64,000 nt of DNA, taken from positions 28,617,932 to 28,681,931 of the forward strand of contig OY743183.1 in NCBI GenBank assembly GCA_963555705.1, given 5' to 3'. The position numbers and the translations under genes were made by a program. The DNA is from Ligustrum vulgare (lineage: Eukaryota > Streptophyta > Magnoliopsida > Lamiales > Oleaceae). Positions 10,544 through 22,004 of this stretch are shown piece after piece; the stretch's first letter is position 1; every line of letters starts with the position of its first letter. Below the pieces are notes generated by a model, which saw only the letters and a program-made list of their open reading frames with translations, searched no databases and had not been told where the DNA came from.

Positions 10544-13425
10544 CTCAAATCCATTTTTTTATTTTTATCATGCTTTATTTCTTGCTTTTTGAGTAATTTA
10601 GGATTTAATTGCTTTGGTTGTTTTTGTTAACATCATTGGGTATCAATTTTCGTTACCCTTCATCTTTGTTCACATTAGGAAGATACCATGAACATGTTCT
10701 TTATGTTAAGTGTGTTAACATCAATTTCATCATAAGTATCTAGCCTTAGAAGTGAAATCATAATTTGTTGCACGAAACCTTAGTTCAAAGTAGGAAGCAA
10801 GGTTAGGTGAGTGAGCTTATTGGAAATAAGGTGTTTTTAGGTGAGAAACTGGAGTTGAAATTCAATATTGGCATAAAAATTTATTTCGGCTAGAGAGTCA
10901 CGTGGCGTCCCCATTGCACTTTAGTGGTGGTGCATTATCTTACAAAATAACAGAATCCTACAGCATTTAACCACGCTGCCACCAGAAGTCCTTCTGCGTA
11001 GCTGCGTAGTTACCGGTAGGACAATCTCGCCAGATTCTTATACACTTTGGAAAATCATTTAAATTCATAACTTTCAACCTCATTTTCTCTCCCAAAAATC
11101 ACCCCAACATAACATATCACCTAGATTTTGTCTTTACACATGGATTTGAGCATTACACATACATGCTCACATCCCAATCTTCAAAAAGGTATTAATTTCT
11201 CCTTTATTTTACAATTTTGCAAGTTTTAGGGGGTTTTCCTACTTTTCTTGAGATTTGAAATTTATGGATTATTGTGTTATGAAATAGGAAAGAATGTTGT
11301 GTTGATTGGATTGTCAAACTTAGGTAAAATTTTGGGATAACTTCTTACCTCCAAATTCATAATTTGTTCTCATATTTGATAAGCACTCCAGGTGTTTGTG
11401 TAAATGTTTCAATGAATCTTTCATCAAATTTTGGAAAAATATTTTGAACAACATTCATCAATTCATATTGAACTTTGATTATGTGCAATCCATTCATAAA
11501 TTACATCATCACAAGTTCACAAATTTTGGTTGGATATCATAGGCACATTAAGGCACAATATCAAAGTTATTGCAAGCTTTATGCACAATTCTCAGCTTAG
11601 GTATCAATTTTTGCCACATCATCTCACAACCCTTTTGGACTTCAAATGACTTGAATTTTTTATATGTTTGAGAACATATTACATACTTTCATGTGTCCAA
11701 ATATAGCTCGAAAAAATCTCAAATTTTCATGGCGATGTTGGGGGCTAAAAATGTTGGCTATTTTCAAAACAAATTCAAACTTGTGCATAACTTTAGTTTG
11801 GGGGTTGTAAATAAAGTTTCCTATGATTGCCTATAACTTTGATGCTTCTAATATACTTGTTTCACTCTTACGAGGTACATATCAGTTGGAAAACATCGAA
11901 ATCAAGATTGGAACAAGTGAAACCATCCAAGTCTACATTCAAAGGAAAGCTCCAAATTGGAAGAGTTAAACCCTCAAATCCGGGAAGTACTAGACCCCCT
12001 CTTTGTAGTTCTAATTTTATTTTCTTTCATCATGATCATATGAAATACATTGAGGGCAAGTATAGTTTTAGTTTGGGGTGGAAATTCCATTTCATATTTC
12101 ATGCTTCATATGTTTCACATTCATTCAAGTTTTTGGGATATACTACGGTGTAAAAAAAAATTTTTAAAAAATGTTGATTGAAAATTTTGAAATTTGTGTT
12201 GACATGTCTATTGCCTAGGATATGGTATGAATCAAATTGTTTCTTGGCTTGAATGATTGGACAACATCAAAACTTGAATCTCATTTACTAGTCATGACTT
12301 GCTTGTTTTCATCTTATTGCGCACATAGCCGTTGTTGAATTATAACTTGTGTAGGGATTTTTTAATACTTGTGGGGTAAATTTATGCTATTTAAACTCAG
12401 GAATGAAACAAAAATCCCTAAACTTAGAACATTAGACACCTCGTCCCTTAAATAGAACCAAATTACTTAAAAAGCTAGTTTGGGGTAGAATGGTTAGAAT
12501 CTGCGTGTTTGATGGGTTGGAGGTTTGTAATTCTTGGTTTTACACTTTAGTTAAAGCAGTTTGGTTAATGGTTATAAACCATAATCAACATAAAATAGAA
12601 AAATGCTAAAGGTTTTATTCTACTCTTCAAATGTCTTTTTGACTCGAGCAAGTAAGCTTTAAGGGTCTTTCAAACCTGGTACCCTAAACTCAACTGAGTT
12701 GGGAGCTATCATCCCATGACTCGTTATAGGGGTCAATTAGAAAGCAAGTGCGGAGGGTGGACTTATACATAAGACAATCAAACTTCCTCAACTTTCCTAT
12801 GTCGACTGTGTGACTCAATCAATTAAGTTAGAGGGGTCTTTCAAACCTGGTTCCCTAAAGTCGTCTGGCTTGGGAGTCACCGATCCAAATCTAGCTACAG
12901 GGGTCACATAGAAAGCAAATGAGAAAATTATTGTACAAGGATGATAAAAGACAAGGATAATAAAAGAAAACATCGTCCATATAAAAAAATTGCATGGTAT
13001 AAGCCTTGTTGACTAAAATTGTAGAGATTAAAGTTGTAGAATTTGGGATTGCCTACTTTTGACTTATTTTGCATGCATACTTCTAATCCTAACTATCTTG
13101 CGTGGAAAATGCAATGATGAATGTTTAAAAACCACAATAGAGGGAACATGGAATTTGAGAGAAAAGCAGTAAGTTATGATCCTCCATGAGCGATGTAAGC
13201 AAAATGTTTAGAACTTCATAGGTTGACCACACAGGATTTGAGATTGATTCTACATAATGAACTACACTGTTTTAAGTGCATTTTTACATAAGTAGGCATT
13301 AGACGTTGGCTATACACACACACACTTTTGAAAATTGAGCATGACTTGACTAAAACTATTTGTACTTTGTTGTTCAACTACTCTTTGCCAAAGACGTGAT
13401 TTGAGTTGTATTATTAAGGCGTATG
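10544..13425 (+). other. Non-coding tail of element V
   Basis: No retrotransposon domain or envelope-like frame could be supported. A purine-rich stretch reading TTTAGTTTGGGGTGGAAATT near 12065-12085 matches the position and context of the internal polypurine-like tract of U. A short CpG-rich patch at 10900-11025 may be a decayed version of the U internal motif array. The region ends where element U is inserted, at GTATG 13421-13425. Confidence 0.5.
12641..12922 (+). repeat. Imperfect tandem duplication in V tail
   Basis: Two copies about 110 bp long, offset by 171 bp. Both contain GGGTCTTTCAAACCTGGT, then a CCCTAAA block, then GAAAGCAA. GGGTCTTT occurs at 12663 and 12834. The copies have diverged by several substitutions. 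Confidence 0.7.
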
Positions 13426-14150
13426 TGATAAGTGCTTTACTAGCACTTTATTTCTTTACTTGTTGCCTCGAATTACTGTTAGTTTGATCCTAATTAAGTA
13501 TTGCTTAATGCATTTTATGTTTTATATTGTGTAGGATCGCAAATGACAAGAAAAGAAGGAAAAAGGACCAAAAAGCACGTAAAAAGGAAGTTCGAGGACC
13601 TAGCATGTAAATAAGTTACAGCCGCAACATGAAAGTTGTGACGACCCGAATTCTCGACCATTCGAGTGCCACTAAAAGTGACTCATATCATATTATCGAG
13701 ACTTAAATAGTAATGTAAAATTATTCAAAAGAATAATTAGAATCCCATAATTTTATTTGTGAATAAAAATAGAACATAATTTTCTTACATAAAGTTCAAC
13801 ATAATTATCTCATCAATCTTAACCACTTTTGCCACTTCCATGTTGATCGCCTCGAACCTTCAATTATCTGAAAATGGTAAATATCGTGGAGTGAGATTTA
13901 TAAAATCCCAGTAAGTATACCAAGCATAAATTTTCTTTTGAAAGCATATGGATCATTTTCATCATAACATAGGATAGGATCGAAATACTCATAAACATAG
14001 GGAGACACAAGAATTTTACCGAACTTAAATGGCAAGAATTCTTATGTGTAGCGCTACTAAACTCCGGTCCCCTTAGCATAATCATAAACATATCATATGG
14101 AACCCATAACAATCTTGTGAGATTGATTTCATAGCAATGATCCAAACATT

Positions 14151-14895
14151 TTCATAAAAACATAAGATATACTTACTTGTCATAAAAACATACTTACTTT
14201 TCATAAAAACATAAGGTGTATTTACCTTTCATAAAAACATACTTACTTTTCATAAAAACATAAGATATACTTACTTTTCATAAAAACATACTTACTTTTC
14301 ATAAAAACATAAGGTGTATTTACCTTTCATAAAAACATACTTACTTTTCATAAAAACATAAGATATACTTACTTGTCATAAAAACATACTTACTTTTCAT
14401 AAAAACATAAGGTGTATTTACCTTTCATAAAAACATACTTACTTTTCATAAAAACATAAAATATACTTACTTGTCATAAAAACATACTTACTTTTCATAA
14501 AAACATAAGGTGTATTTACCTTTCATAAAAACATACTTACTTTTCATAAAAACATAAGATATACTTACTTGTCATAAAAACATACTTACTTTTCATAAAA
14601 ACATAAGGTGTATTTACCTTTCATAAAAACATACTTACTTTTCATAAAAACATAAAATATACTTACTTGTCATAAAAACATACTTACTTTTCATAAAAAC
14701 ATAAGGTGTATTTACCTTTCATAAAAACATACTTACTTTTCATAAAAACATAAGATATACTTACTTGTCATAAAAACATACTTACTTTTCATAAAAACAT
14801 AAGGTGTATTTACCTTTCATAAAAACATACTTACTTTTCATAAAAACATAAAATATACTTACTTTTCATAAAAACATAAAATATACTTACCTTTT
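14151..14895. repeat. 98-bp higher-order tandem array
   Basis: Units alternate between 28-bp and 21-bp subrepeats, all starting CATAAAAACATA. The order is 28 (AAGATATACTTACTTGT type), 21, 28 (AAGGTGTATTTACCTTT type), 21, giving a 98-bp composite repeated about seven and a half times. Copies are almost identical, indicating recent amplification. Confidence 0.92.
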
Positions 14896-15117
14896 AAAAG
14901 ATTAAAATGAAGTGTAGTAGTAAATGGACCAAAACTTTCTTGACCACCTTGAATTTCTCTTACTTGTGGATTTTGTCAAGAGATTGGAAATAAGTGTATA
15001 TGTGTAGAGTTGTGTGTAAAAGAGATGGGTTTAAATAGATGTATAAAGTTGGCATATTGTAAACATAATCATTCAATTCTATTAATTTTAACGCATCCTT
15101 TTCTTAAAGTAAAGCAC

Positions 15118-15535
15118 CATTCATATACTTTTCCATATTTATACAAATAATATGCTCTTCATGATTATATATAATGGAGTCTTATCAATCATTCATATAT
15201 TTTTCCATATTTATACAAATATTATGCTCTTCATGATTATATATAATGGAGTATATAAATCATTCATATACTTTTCCATATTTATACAAATATTATGCTC
15301 TTCATGATTATATATAATGGAGTATATAAATCATTCATATACTTTTCCATATTTATACAAATATTATGCTCTTCATGATTACATATAATGGAGTCTTATC
15401 AATCATTCATATACTTTTCCATATTTATACAAATATTATGCTCTTCATGATTATATATAATGGAGTATATAAATCATTCATATACTTTTCCATATTTATA
15501 CAAATATTATGCTCTTCATGATTACATATAATGGA
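15118..15535. repeat. 71-bp tandem array
   Basis: Six units of about 71-73 bp. Each contains CATTCATATACTTTTCC, a TTATGCTCTTCATGATTA block and an ATATAATGGA block. Unit ends alternate between GTCTTATCAAT and GTATATAAAT. Confidence 0.9.
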
Positions 15536-15832
15536 ACCTCCCATGCTTGCATATATTTTCTTAATTTCAATAATAAAAGTAATTTTTGTATAAATAAATA
15601 TTGGGATAACATTGAATTAAGTACTTGGACTTAATATACTTTAAATCAAGAGAATGGAGATATTTTTAGAAATTCGGAATTTAATTTAAAATCGAACGAT
15701 CTCGATTATTTCTTGACTTGGCTATACGAATACGTCACGGCGTTACTTAATAAAAATGGGTGAAATAGTAGCGACACGATTTTCTATTAAAATAATTATT
15801 AATCGCGTAAAAATTCTTGGTCGCTACAAAAG

Positions 15833-16035
15833 TCACGGCCGTAAGCAGTTGATTGAACAAAAATACGAAAATCTGCAGAAACCAAGTTACGGCCGTATTG
15901 GAAATTTCTCACGGCCGTAACAAGGATGTTACGGCCGTATTGAATGCAAAGTCACGGCCGTAAGAAGTGAATCAATTGCGTAGAAATTAAACAGAAAGTG
16001 AGTTACGGCCGTAACTCATTATATTACGGCCGTAA
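15833..16035 (+). promoter_or_regulatory. Palindrome array in U 5' LTR
   Basis: Variants of TTACGGCCGTAA / TCACGGCCGTAA start at 15833, 15887, 15909, 15929, 15952, 16003 and 16024. Within pairs the starts are 22, 23 and 21 bp apart. The partner of the first one is at 13616, separated by the solo LTR insertion. TATAAAAG follows at 16133-16140. The placement suggests a U3 enhancer, by inference. Confidence 0.6.
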
Positions 16036-17037
16036 CTTAAGCCCGAAAAAAAAAGGAAATTGTTTCCTTTTTCAACTTAAACTCTATCTTTGGTATTTCT
16101 TTTTGGCTAAGCTAGGGCACGAATTTGGGCTCTATAAAAGGAGCAATTCAGTACCAAAGAGAGGAAGGAGAGAATTATTTTTGAGAGCCACCAATATCAA
16201 AGTTTGAAAAGAAGAAATTCCGGGCAAAATCAAGGTGAATCAAGACAATACTTTTGGGGAATTCTTCATGGCAATGCGTGGCTAATCTTCTCAACCTAGT
16301 TCAAGGGGGACGTTGTGTTCATATTATTTTATTATTCATTCCTCAAACTCGTAACGTAGTTCTTGTTTTTGTATTTTATTTATTGGATTTCTCATGAACA
16401 TCAATTTCGTCAAGACAATTTATTAATTGATTAAGGCCTTGTCTTTTAATTATTGTGTTGATGTTTGCTAATTTGGGTAATTGGATTCGTATTTGTCTTG
16501 TTATTCAAATCATAGTAGCAATTGGTAATTTTATATTTCCATATGAAAATCCAATCTAGATTAATCAATTCGAGCATATGTAATTGATAATTTAGTTCAC
16601 CTAATTCTTCTTGTTTTCACATAGTTAATGAATTAAATCTAGGGAGCTTATTTTAGGTTGTTCATTCACTCTAAATTAATTGGAGAACTAGTTCTAATTG
16701 ATTATTATTAAGGAAGAATTGGATTAATCAGAGCTTTTTGATTATTCCGGGTGATAAATAAAACAAAGGAAATAGTACATGCGTTGCTTGGGGAATGACA
16801 ATATTATGATAGGGCACAACCGAACCTGAAAACTAGGATTCTTTATTATTTGATTTTTATTGCAGCTATTTTACATCTTTATTTGATTAATTAGATTAAT
16901 TGCAATTTTCAACTCAAAACCCCCCTTTACGATTCTAATTGACATAACACTAAGTTAGCTCCCGTTCCTCGTGGGATCGACCCTTGCTTCCGCTATCACA
17001 TTTAAATTTAATATTTAGCAAGTAAGGAAATTTATTT

Positions 17038-19422
17038 TTGTGCTCCTTTGCTTATATGCTTAAAACTCGGTCAACTAATTGTGAACTTTTTGATCTTGAC
17101 CCAGAAATTGAGAGGACCTTTCGACAGCAAAGGAAAGCAGCACAACAAACAATGGCAGCTAACAACAACAATTTGACTCTTAAGCAGCTAGCCACTCCGG
17201 ATGTCGTTCAACAACCATTGTGCGTCGCATTTCCGGCGGTGGAGGAAGGACGAACCTTTGAGCTAAAATCCGGGTTGATCCACCTTCTACCTACTTTTCG
17301 GGGACATGCCGGTGAAGATCCATAAAGACATCTCAAGGAGTTCCACGTGGTATGTGATAGCATGAGACCCACGGGTATTACCGAGGAGCAAATCAAGATG
17401 AGGGCTTTTCCATTCTCGTTAAAGGATGCCGCTACTGATTGGCTATACTGTTTACCATCCAGATCAGTCACCACCTGGAATGACATGAAAAGGCTATTTT
17501 TGGAAAAATATTTTCCTGCATCTCGGGCTGGAACAATCCGGAAGGAAATTTGCGGGGTTCGTCAAAACAATGGTGAATCGCTGTATTAATATTGGGAGCG
17601 CTTCAAGAAGCTCATCTCGAGCTGCCCCCATCATCAAATCAGCGAACAACTACTGGTGCAATATTTCTACGAAGGACTGCTACCAATGGACAGAAGTATG
17701 ATAGATGCCGCAAGTGGAGGTGCCTTAATGGACAAAACACCGGAACAGGCTCGGGCTTTGATTTCCAACATGGCTGAAAACACTCAGCAATTTAACCCAA
17801 CCCGAGACATGCAAGTTCGCCGCGTGAACGAGGTAAGTAGTTCCAATATAGAAAGTCAACTGTTTGAACTAACAAATCTCGTTAAACAACTTGCTGTAGG
17901 AAGTGCACAACAGGTCAAGGCATGCGGGATATGTGCTAACTTCAGACATCCAACGGATACATGTCCGGTATTGCAAGAAGAAAACAATGAACATGTAAAG
18001 GCCGCAGAAGGGTTCCCATTTCAAAAACAACAATACAATCCGTACTCCAATACCTACAATCCTGGCTCGAGGGACCACCCGAACTTGAGCTATGGGAATA
18101 ACAAACCTCCGGGTTTCGTCTCCAACAAGCCTCAAGGGAATTTTCAACAACAAGGAAATTTCCATCCACAGGGACAATATCAGCAAAAGCCACAATCATC
18201 AGGTATGTCTCTCGAAGAAATGATGAAAACTTTGGCCACTAACACTCTACAATTTCAACAGGATACCAAATCCAACATTCAAAACCTGGAAAATCAAATG
18301 AGTCAAATGGCCACAGCTATCAACAGACTGGAAGCACAAACAGGAGGAAAGTTGCCATCTCAACCCGAGGTGAATCCGAAGAATGTAAGTGCAATTACTC
18401 TTCGAAGTGGAAAAGAAATTGAGGCGCCACAATCAAAGCCAACCGCGAGTGAAGAGGAGGAGGTTGAAGAAAAAGAAGTCGAAAAGAAAAACAGCATTCC
18501 ACAAAACTCTCAGGTAAAAACCGAACCTATTGTGAATGCGAAACTAACTCCACCGCCTTTTCCGAGCAGGTTAGCGAAGGCGACTAAGGAAAGCAAGGAG
18601 AAGGAAATTCTGGAAATGTTCAGGAAAGTGGAAATCAACATTCCACTGTTGGATGCAATCAAGCAAGTGCCCCGATACGCGAAGTTCTTAAAGGAGCTGT
18701 GCACCAACAAACGGAAGTTGATGGGAAATGAAATGGTCAAAATGGGGGAAAATGTGTCAGCACTCTTCCAAAGGAAACTGCCCCCAAAATGCAAGGATCC
18801 AGGTATGTTCACTATACCATGCCAAATAGGTAACACTAAACTAGATCGTGCATTAATAGATTTAGGTGCATCTATAAATGTAATGTCTAGGTCTACATAC
18901 AACGCATTAAAACTTGCTAATATGACTGAGACTAATGTTATAATTCAACTAGCCGATCGTTCTAATGCTTATCCTGACGGGGTAGTTGAAGACATTCTAG
19001 TGCAAGTAGGCGGGTTAGTATTTCCCGCAGATTTTTATGTATTGGACATGAATGATGGCCACTGCCCCAACTCTACTCCTATTTTGTTAGGTAGACCATT
19101 TTTGAAAACATCTAAAACTAAGATAGATGTTAGTAGTGGCACACTTTCCATGGAATTTGATAATGAAATTGTTCAATTCAATATTTATGATTCCGTGAAA
19201 ATTTTTGATAATGATCCTGTTTATTCTGTTAATGTGAATGACTCTTTAGTACAGGAAGTTCTCGATATTGGTGGAAATGAATGTCCAAAGTTATCGAAAT
19301 CAGGTAAAATCTCAACCATCTCACTACCAGTCGCTGATGAGAAGTTTCCCCCTATTTTGCAGATCTTAATGAAGAGCATGAAGAGGAAATTAAGCTTTGG
19401 AAGTCCAGTTGATCCCGGATGA
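17038..19422 (+). pseudogene. gag-protease of element U
   Basis: A single reading frame of about 795 codons with two in-frame TAA codons, at 17323 and 17587. The gag core reads HLKEFHVVCDSMRPTG and YWERFKKLISSCP, typical of Athila retrotransposon gag. A zinc knuckle CX2CX4HX4C (CGICANFRHPTDTC) lies near 17920. A long Gln/Asn/Pro-rich linker with FQQQGNF-type repeats and an acidic EEEEVEEKEVEKK stretch follows. The retropepsin has LIDLGASINVM (about 18850) and ILLGRPFL (about 19080), both blocks intact. No RT follows. Apart from the two stop codons it is well preserved. The first ATG is nominal, because the upstream end was deleted at 17034. Confidence 0.85.
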
Positions 19423-19468
19423 AGAAGGAAGCAACCTGTCGAGCCAACGACAGTAAAAAAAGGCGCTG

Positions 19469-19486
19469 CTCGGGAGGCAACCCGAG
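19469..19486 (+). other. Conserved hairpin downstream of U gag-protease
   Basis: CTCGGG-AGGCAA-CCCGAG forms a perfect 6-bp stem with the same loop as the V hairpin at 10526-10543. Two stem positions differ between U and V and both changes are compensated. It lies 47 bp after the gag-protease stop codon. Confidence 0.65.
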
Positions 19487-19599
19487 AGGGAAGTTTCTTT
19501 ATCTCCTCAACTTTTTATTTTCGTATTTTCCTTTTTGGTTAATTTTGGTTTATTTAGTCATTTCATTTGAAAAAAAAAATAAAAATTTCAGTAGCCTTG

Positions 19600-19760
19600 T
19601 TACAGCCGTAAGTTAACATTTTTACGGCCGTAACTCAATTCCAGTTTTTATACAGAGGCCTTATTACGGCCGTAATTACATTTTTACGGCCGTAATTGTT
19701 TCTTGGCAATTTTTTTCAGACTGTGACTTACGGCCGTAAGTCATACCTTCACGGCCGTAA
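19600..19760 (+). promoter_or_regulatory. Internal palindrome array of element U
   Basis: Three pairs of ACGGCCGT-centred palindromes start at 19600/19622, 19664/19684 and 19728/19749, with spacings of 22, 20 and 21 bp. Unlike the other arrays it lies outside the LTR, between gag-protease and the internal purine tract. Its role is unknown. Confidence 0.6.
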
Positions 19761-19850
19761 GTCTACCCTTTTTCAAAATTTTAAAACGGTCCCTCGCGCA
19801 TAACTTCCCTTTTATTGTTTTGCTTTTCAATGAGGACATTGTTTTGTCTA

Positions 19851-19865
19851 AGTGTGGGGGGAATT
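19851..19865 (+). promoter_or_regulatory. Internal polypurine-like tract of element U
   Basis: AGTGTGGGGGGAATT is nearly identical to the 3' tract AGTGTGGGGGGATTT at 21471. Each is preceded by GAGGAC about 15-18 bp upstream. It could act as a second plus-strand priming site. Confidence 0.5.
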
Positions 19866-21450
19866 GAATTGATTGTGAGCTTAATGTCTTTATCTACTTT
19901 CTGTAGTCGAAACGTTAAAATTCAGTTTGAGTCAGCATCCATTTTAATCTCTGATAGGAAGCGACCCCACTTTTGGTTCATTTTCTTGAAATATAATTGC
20001 ATAATTGGACATGAATTGAGCACGTAGAGATGAATTTTCCAATACTTTCCGAATAGGTTTGAAAATGGGGACAAAATGCCATATCTCTGCAACCTAGTAG
20101 ATTCAAACCCAAATTTGATATGACTAATAATTACCCCGAGTAAAGAGATTCACCCCTTTGGCCACTAGATTTTTTGCATTTTTCAATTCGACCCTAAGAC
20201 CGAGCAATGACCAAAACTCATAATTGGATGGGAGACACACATATGAACCATAATTTGTGAGCTTTTGAGCCTATGAGCTACTTTACTCTTATTATAAAGC
20301 TCTTGTTTTTTTAATGTGTGTCCTGCATGGTTGATTTGTTCTTGGATGTGCTTTTGTGTACATGCCGTAGTAGCTTCTTGGCTCGAGTGCAAAATATAGT
20401 AAAGGCAATAGGATGAACCAAATTTGGCCTTCTAAATAAGCCTACCATTGTACATTTACCAATAGAAGACCCTTTGAGCCTTAGCCTTTCTTTGGAATAT
20501 TAATACCACACTACAAGCCACGAACACCCATTCTTTCATGTTATCCTTTTTCTTGAACCTATAGAGAACGGATTCACAAGCTTGTGTTGGTTGAGAAGTA
20601 TGAGATGGATTAAGTTTCAAAGTGGAAATTCAATCTGGTGTCATTGGGGATTGTGGGGTGATTTGACCAAAAGAGAAAAAAATTGCAGTATATGTTTGAA
20701 AAAAAAAAAAAAAGAGAAGTTCAGGCCAGTTCTCAAATTACGAGGTCATGAACATTTGCTAGTATTGAAAATAAACACTCAAGCTGCACAAATAGAAGGA
20801 ATTTATAATTGAACCGATTCGGCTTGTGAAACTCCTTCTCGATTCAGCCTAAATGTTTCCCTTTTATCCCACCTGACCCGAAGCCCCGCTACAACCCAAC
20901 AAAGACCTTTGCTTTGCACTTGTGTTATTGTTGGCTCCGGTTTTGACATTTGAGTAATCTGTGGTAACAAGTTTTTCATGCAGTGAGTTGAGCATAAAAT
21001 TTTCACCTTTATATACACTTTGTGCGAAGAGAGATATCCGGTGAGAGTGTTGGCTCCCATTACATGTACTTATGAGTGGTTTGAATTGCTTGGCCTATAT
21101 TTTGTGCCCTTTTGATCTGAAACTGTGTATTGACTAAATTTTTACCATGAGATAAACCGCACTAATCTGTTGGCATTTACTTGAATTAGTCAAAACTTAC
21201 ATTTTTATGGGGAATTGATAAATTCAGAGAGAACTCACGAGAGGTGAAAGGATATAATCCACATTGGGGTATAAATTTTCATTTTTGTTCGGAGAATATT
21301 GGGTGATGCATCTCTTACACACACTAACACACTCCGATTATGCAATTTGATTTTCGTGCTAAAAAGAAGTGGGTTGTGACCTTAACTTTCCAGATTTAAA
21401 AGTCTAAGATGTTCATTCGAGTCGTGCTTTAGTTCTTTTCTATCATTATT
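19866..21450 (+). other. Non-coding tail of element U
   Basis: No gene, RNA or internal repeat could be supported. It includes a run of A at about 20700-20713. The length and position match the env-like zone of Athila elements, but no membrane protein frame is visible. Confidence 0.5.
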
Positions 21451-21470
21451 CGAGGACGAACAATGGTTCA

Positions 21471-21484
21471 AGTGTGGGGGGATT
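21471..21484 (+). promoter_or_regulatory. 3' polypurine tract of element U
   Basis: AGTGTGGGGGGATT abuts the 3' LTR start TGATAAGTGC. It is preceded by TTCGAGGACGAACAA at 21449, a box also seen, with changes, before the V 3' LTR (about 23014) and at about 25592. Confidence 0.85.
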
Positions 21485-21674
21485 TGATAAGTGCTTTACT
21501 AGCACTTTATTTCTTTACTTGTTGCCTCGAATTACTGTTAGTTTGATCCTAATTAAGTATTGCTTAATGCATTTTATGTTTTATATTGTGTAGGATCGCA
21601 AATGACAAGAAAAGAAGGAAAAAGGACCAAAAAGCACGTAAAAAGGAAGTTCGAGGACCTAGCATGTAAATAAG

Positions 21675-21898
21675 TTACGGCCGCAACATGAAAGTCACGG
21701 CCGTAAGCAGTTGATTGAACAAAAATACGAAAATCTGCAAAAAACCAAGTTACGGCCGTATTGGAAATTTCTCACGGCCGTAACAAGGATGTTACGGCCG
21801 TATTGAATGCAAAGTCACGGCCGTAAGAAGTGAATCAATTGCGTAGAAATTAAACAGAAAGTGAGTTATGGCCGTAACTCATTATATTACGGCCGTAA
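21675..21898 (+). promoter_or_regulatory. Palindrome array in U 3' LTR
   Basis: Eight ACGGCCGT-centred sites start at 21675, 21695, 21750, 21772, 21792, 21815, 21866 and 21887. Spacings are 20, 55, 22, 20, 23, 51 and 21 bp. The array ends about 98 bp before the TATA box at 21996. Confidence 0.6.
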
Positions 21899-21995
21899 CT
21901 TAAGCCCGAAAAAAAAAGGAAATTGTTTCCTTTTTCAACTTAAACTCTATCTTTGGTATTTCTTTTTGGCTAAGCTAGGGCACGAATTTGGGCTC

Positions 21996-22004
21996 TATAA
22001 AAGG
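21996..22004 (+). promoter_or_regulatory. TATA box of U LTR
   Basis: TATAAAAGG lies in the LTR downstream of the palindrome array. The same element is at 16133-16140 in the 5' LTR. It probably marks the U3/R promoter. Confidence 0.65.

Larger units (their letters stand above)
13637..15828 (-). mobile_element. Solo LTR with tandem arrays, Tekay-related
   Basis: A 2192-bp TGTGACGACC...GCTACA sequence flanked by AAAGT (13632-13636 and 15829-15833). The plus-strand start resembles that of the Tekay LTR at 43994, which implies minus orientation and a related family. It contains two tandem-repeat arrays (14151-14895 and 15118-15535). It separates the two members of the first palindrome pair in the U 5' LTR. 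Confidence 0.88.
13426..17034 (+). repeat. 5' LTR of element U with insertion
   Basis: Matches the 3' LTR 21485-22928 apart from the solo LTR at 13637-15828. The last 30 or so bases of the LTR, present at 22898-22928, are missing here. The sequence passes from AAATTTA straight into gag-proximal sequence. Confidence 0.88.

Noticed and set aside
14151..14895. Regular repeat array looking CRISPR-like
   Set aside because: There are no unique spacers; units are contiguous higher-order tandem repeats in a plant LTR.
15998..16207. Identical 69-residue open frames here and at 21861-22070, beginning MSYGRN
   Set aside because: They are the two LTR copies of element U, so identity is expected. The start of the peptide is only the translation of the palindromes.
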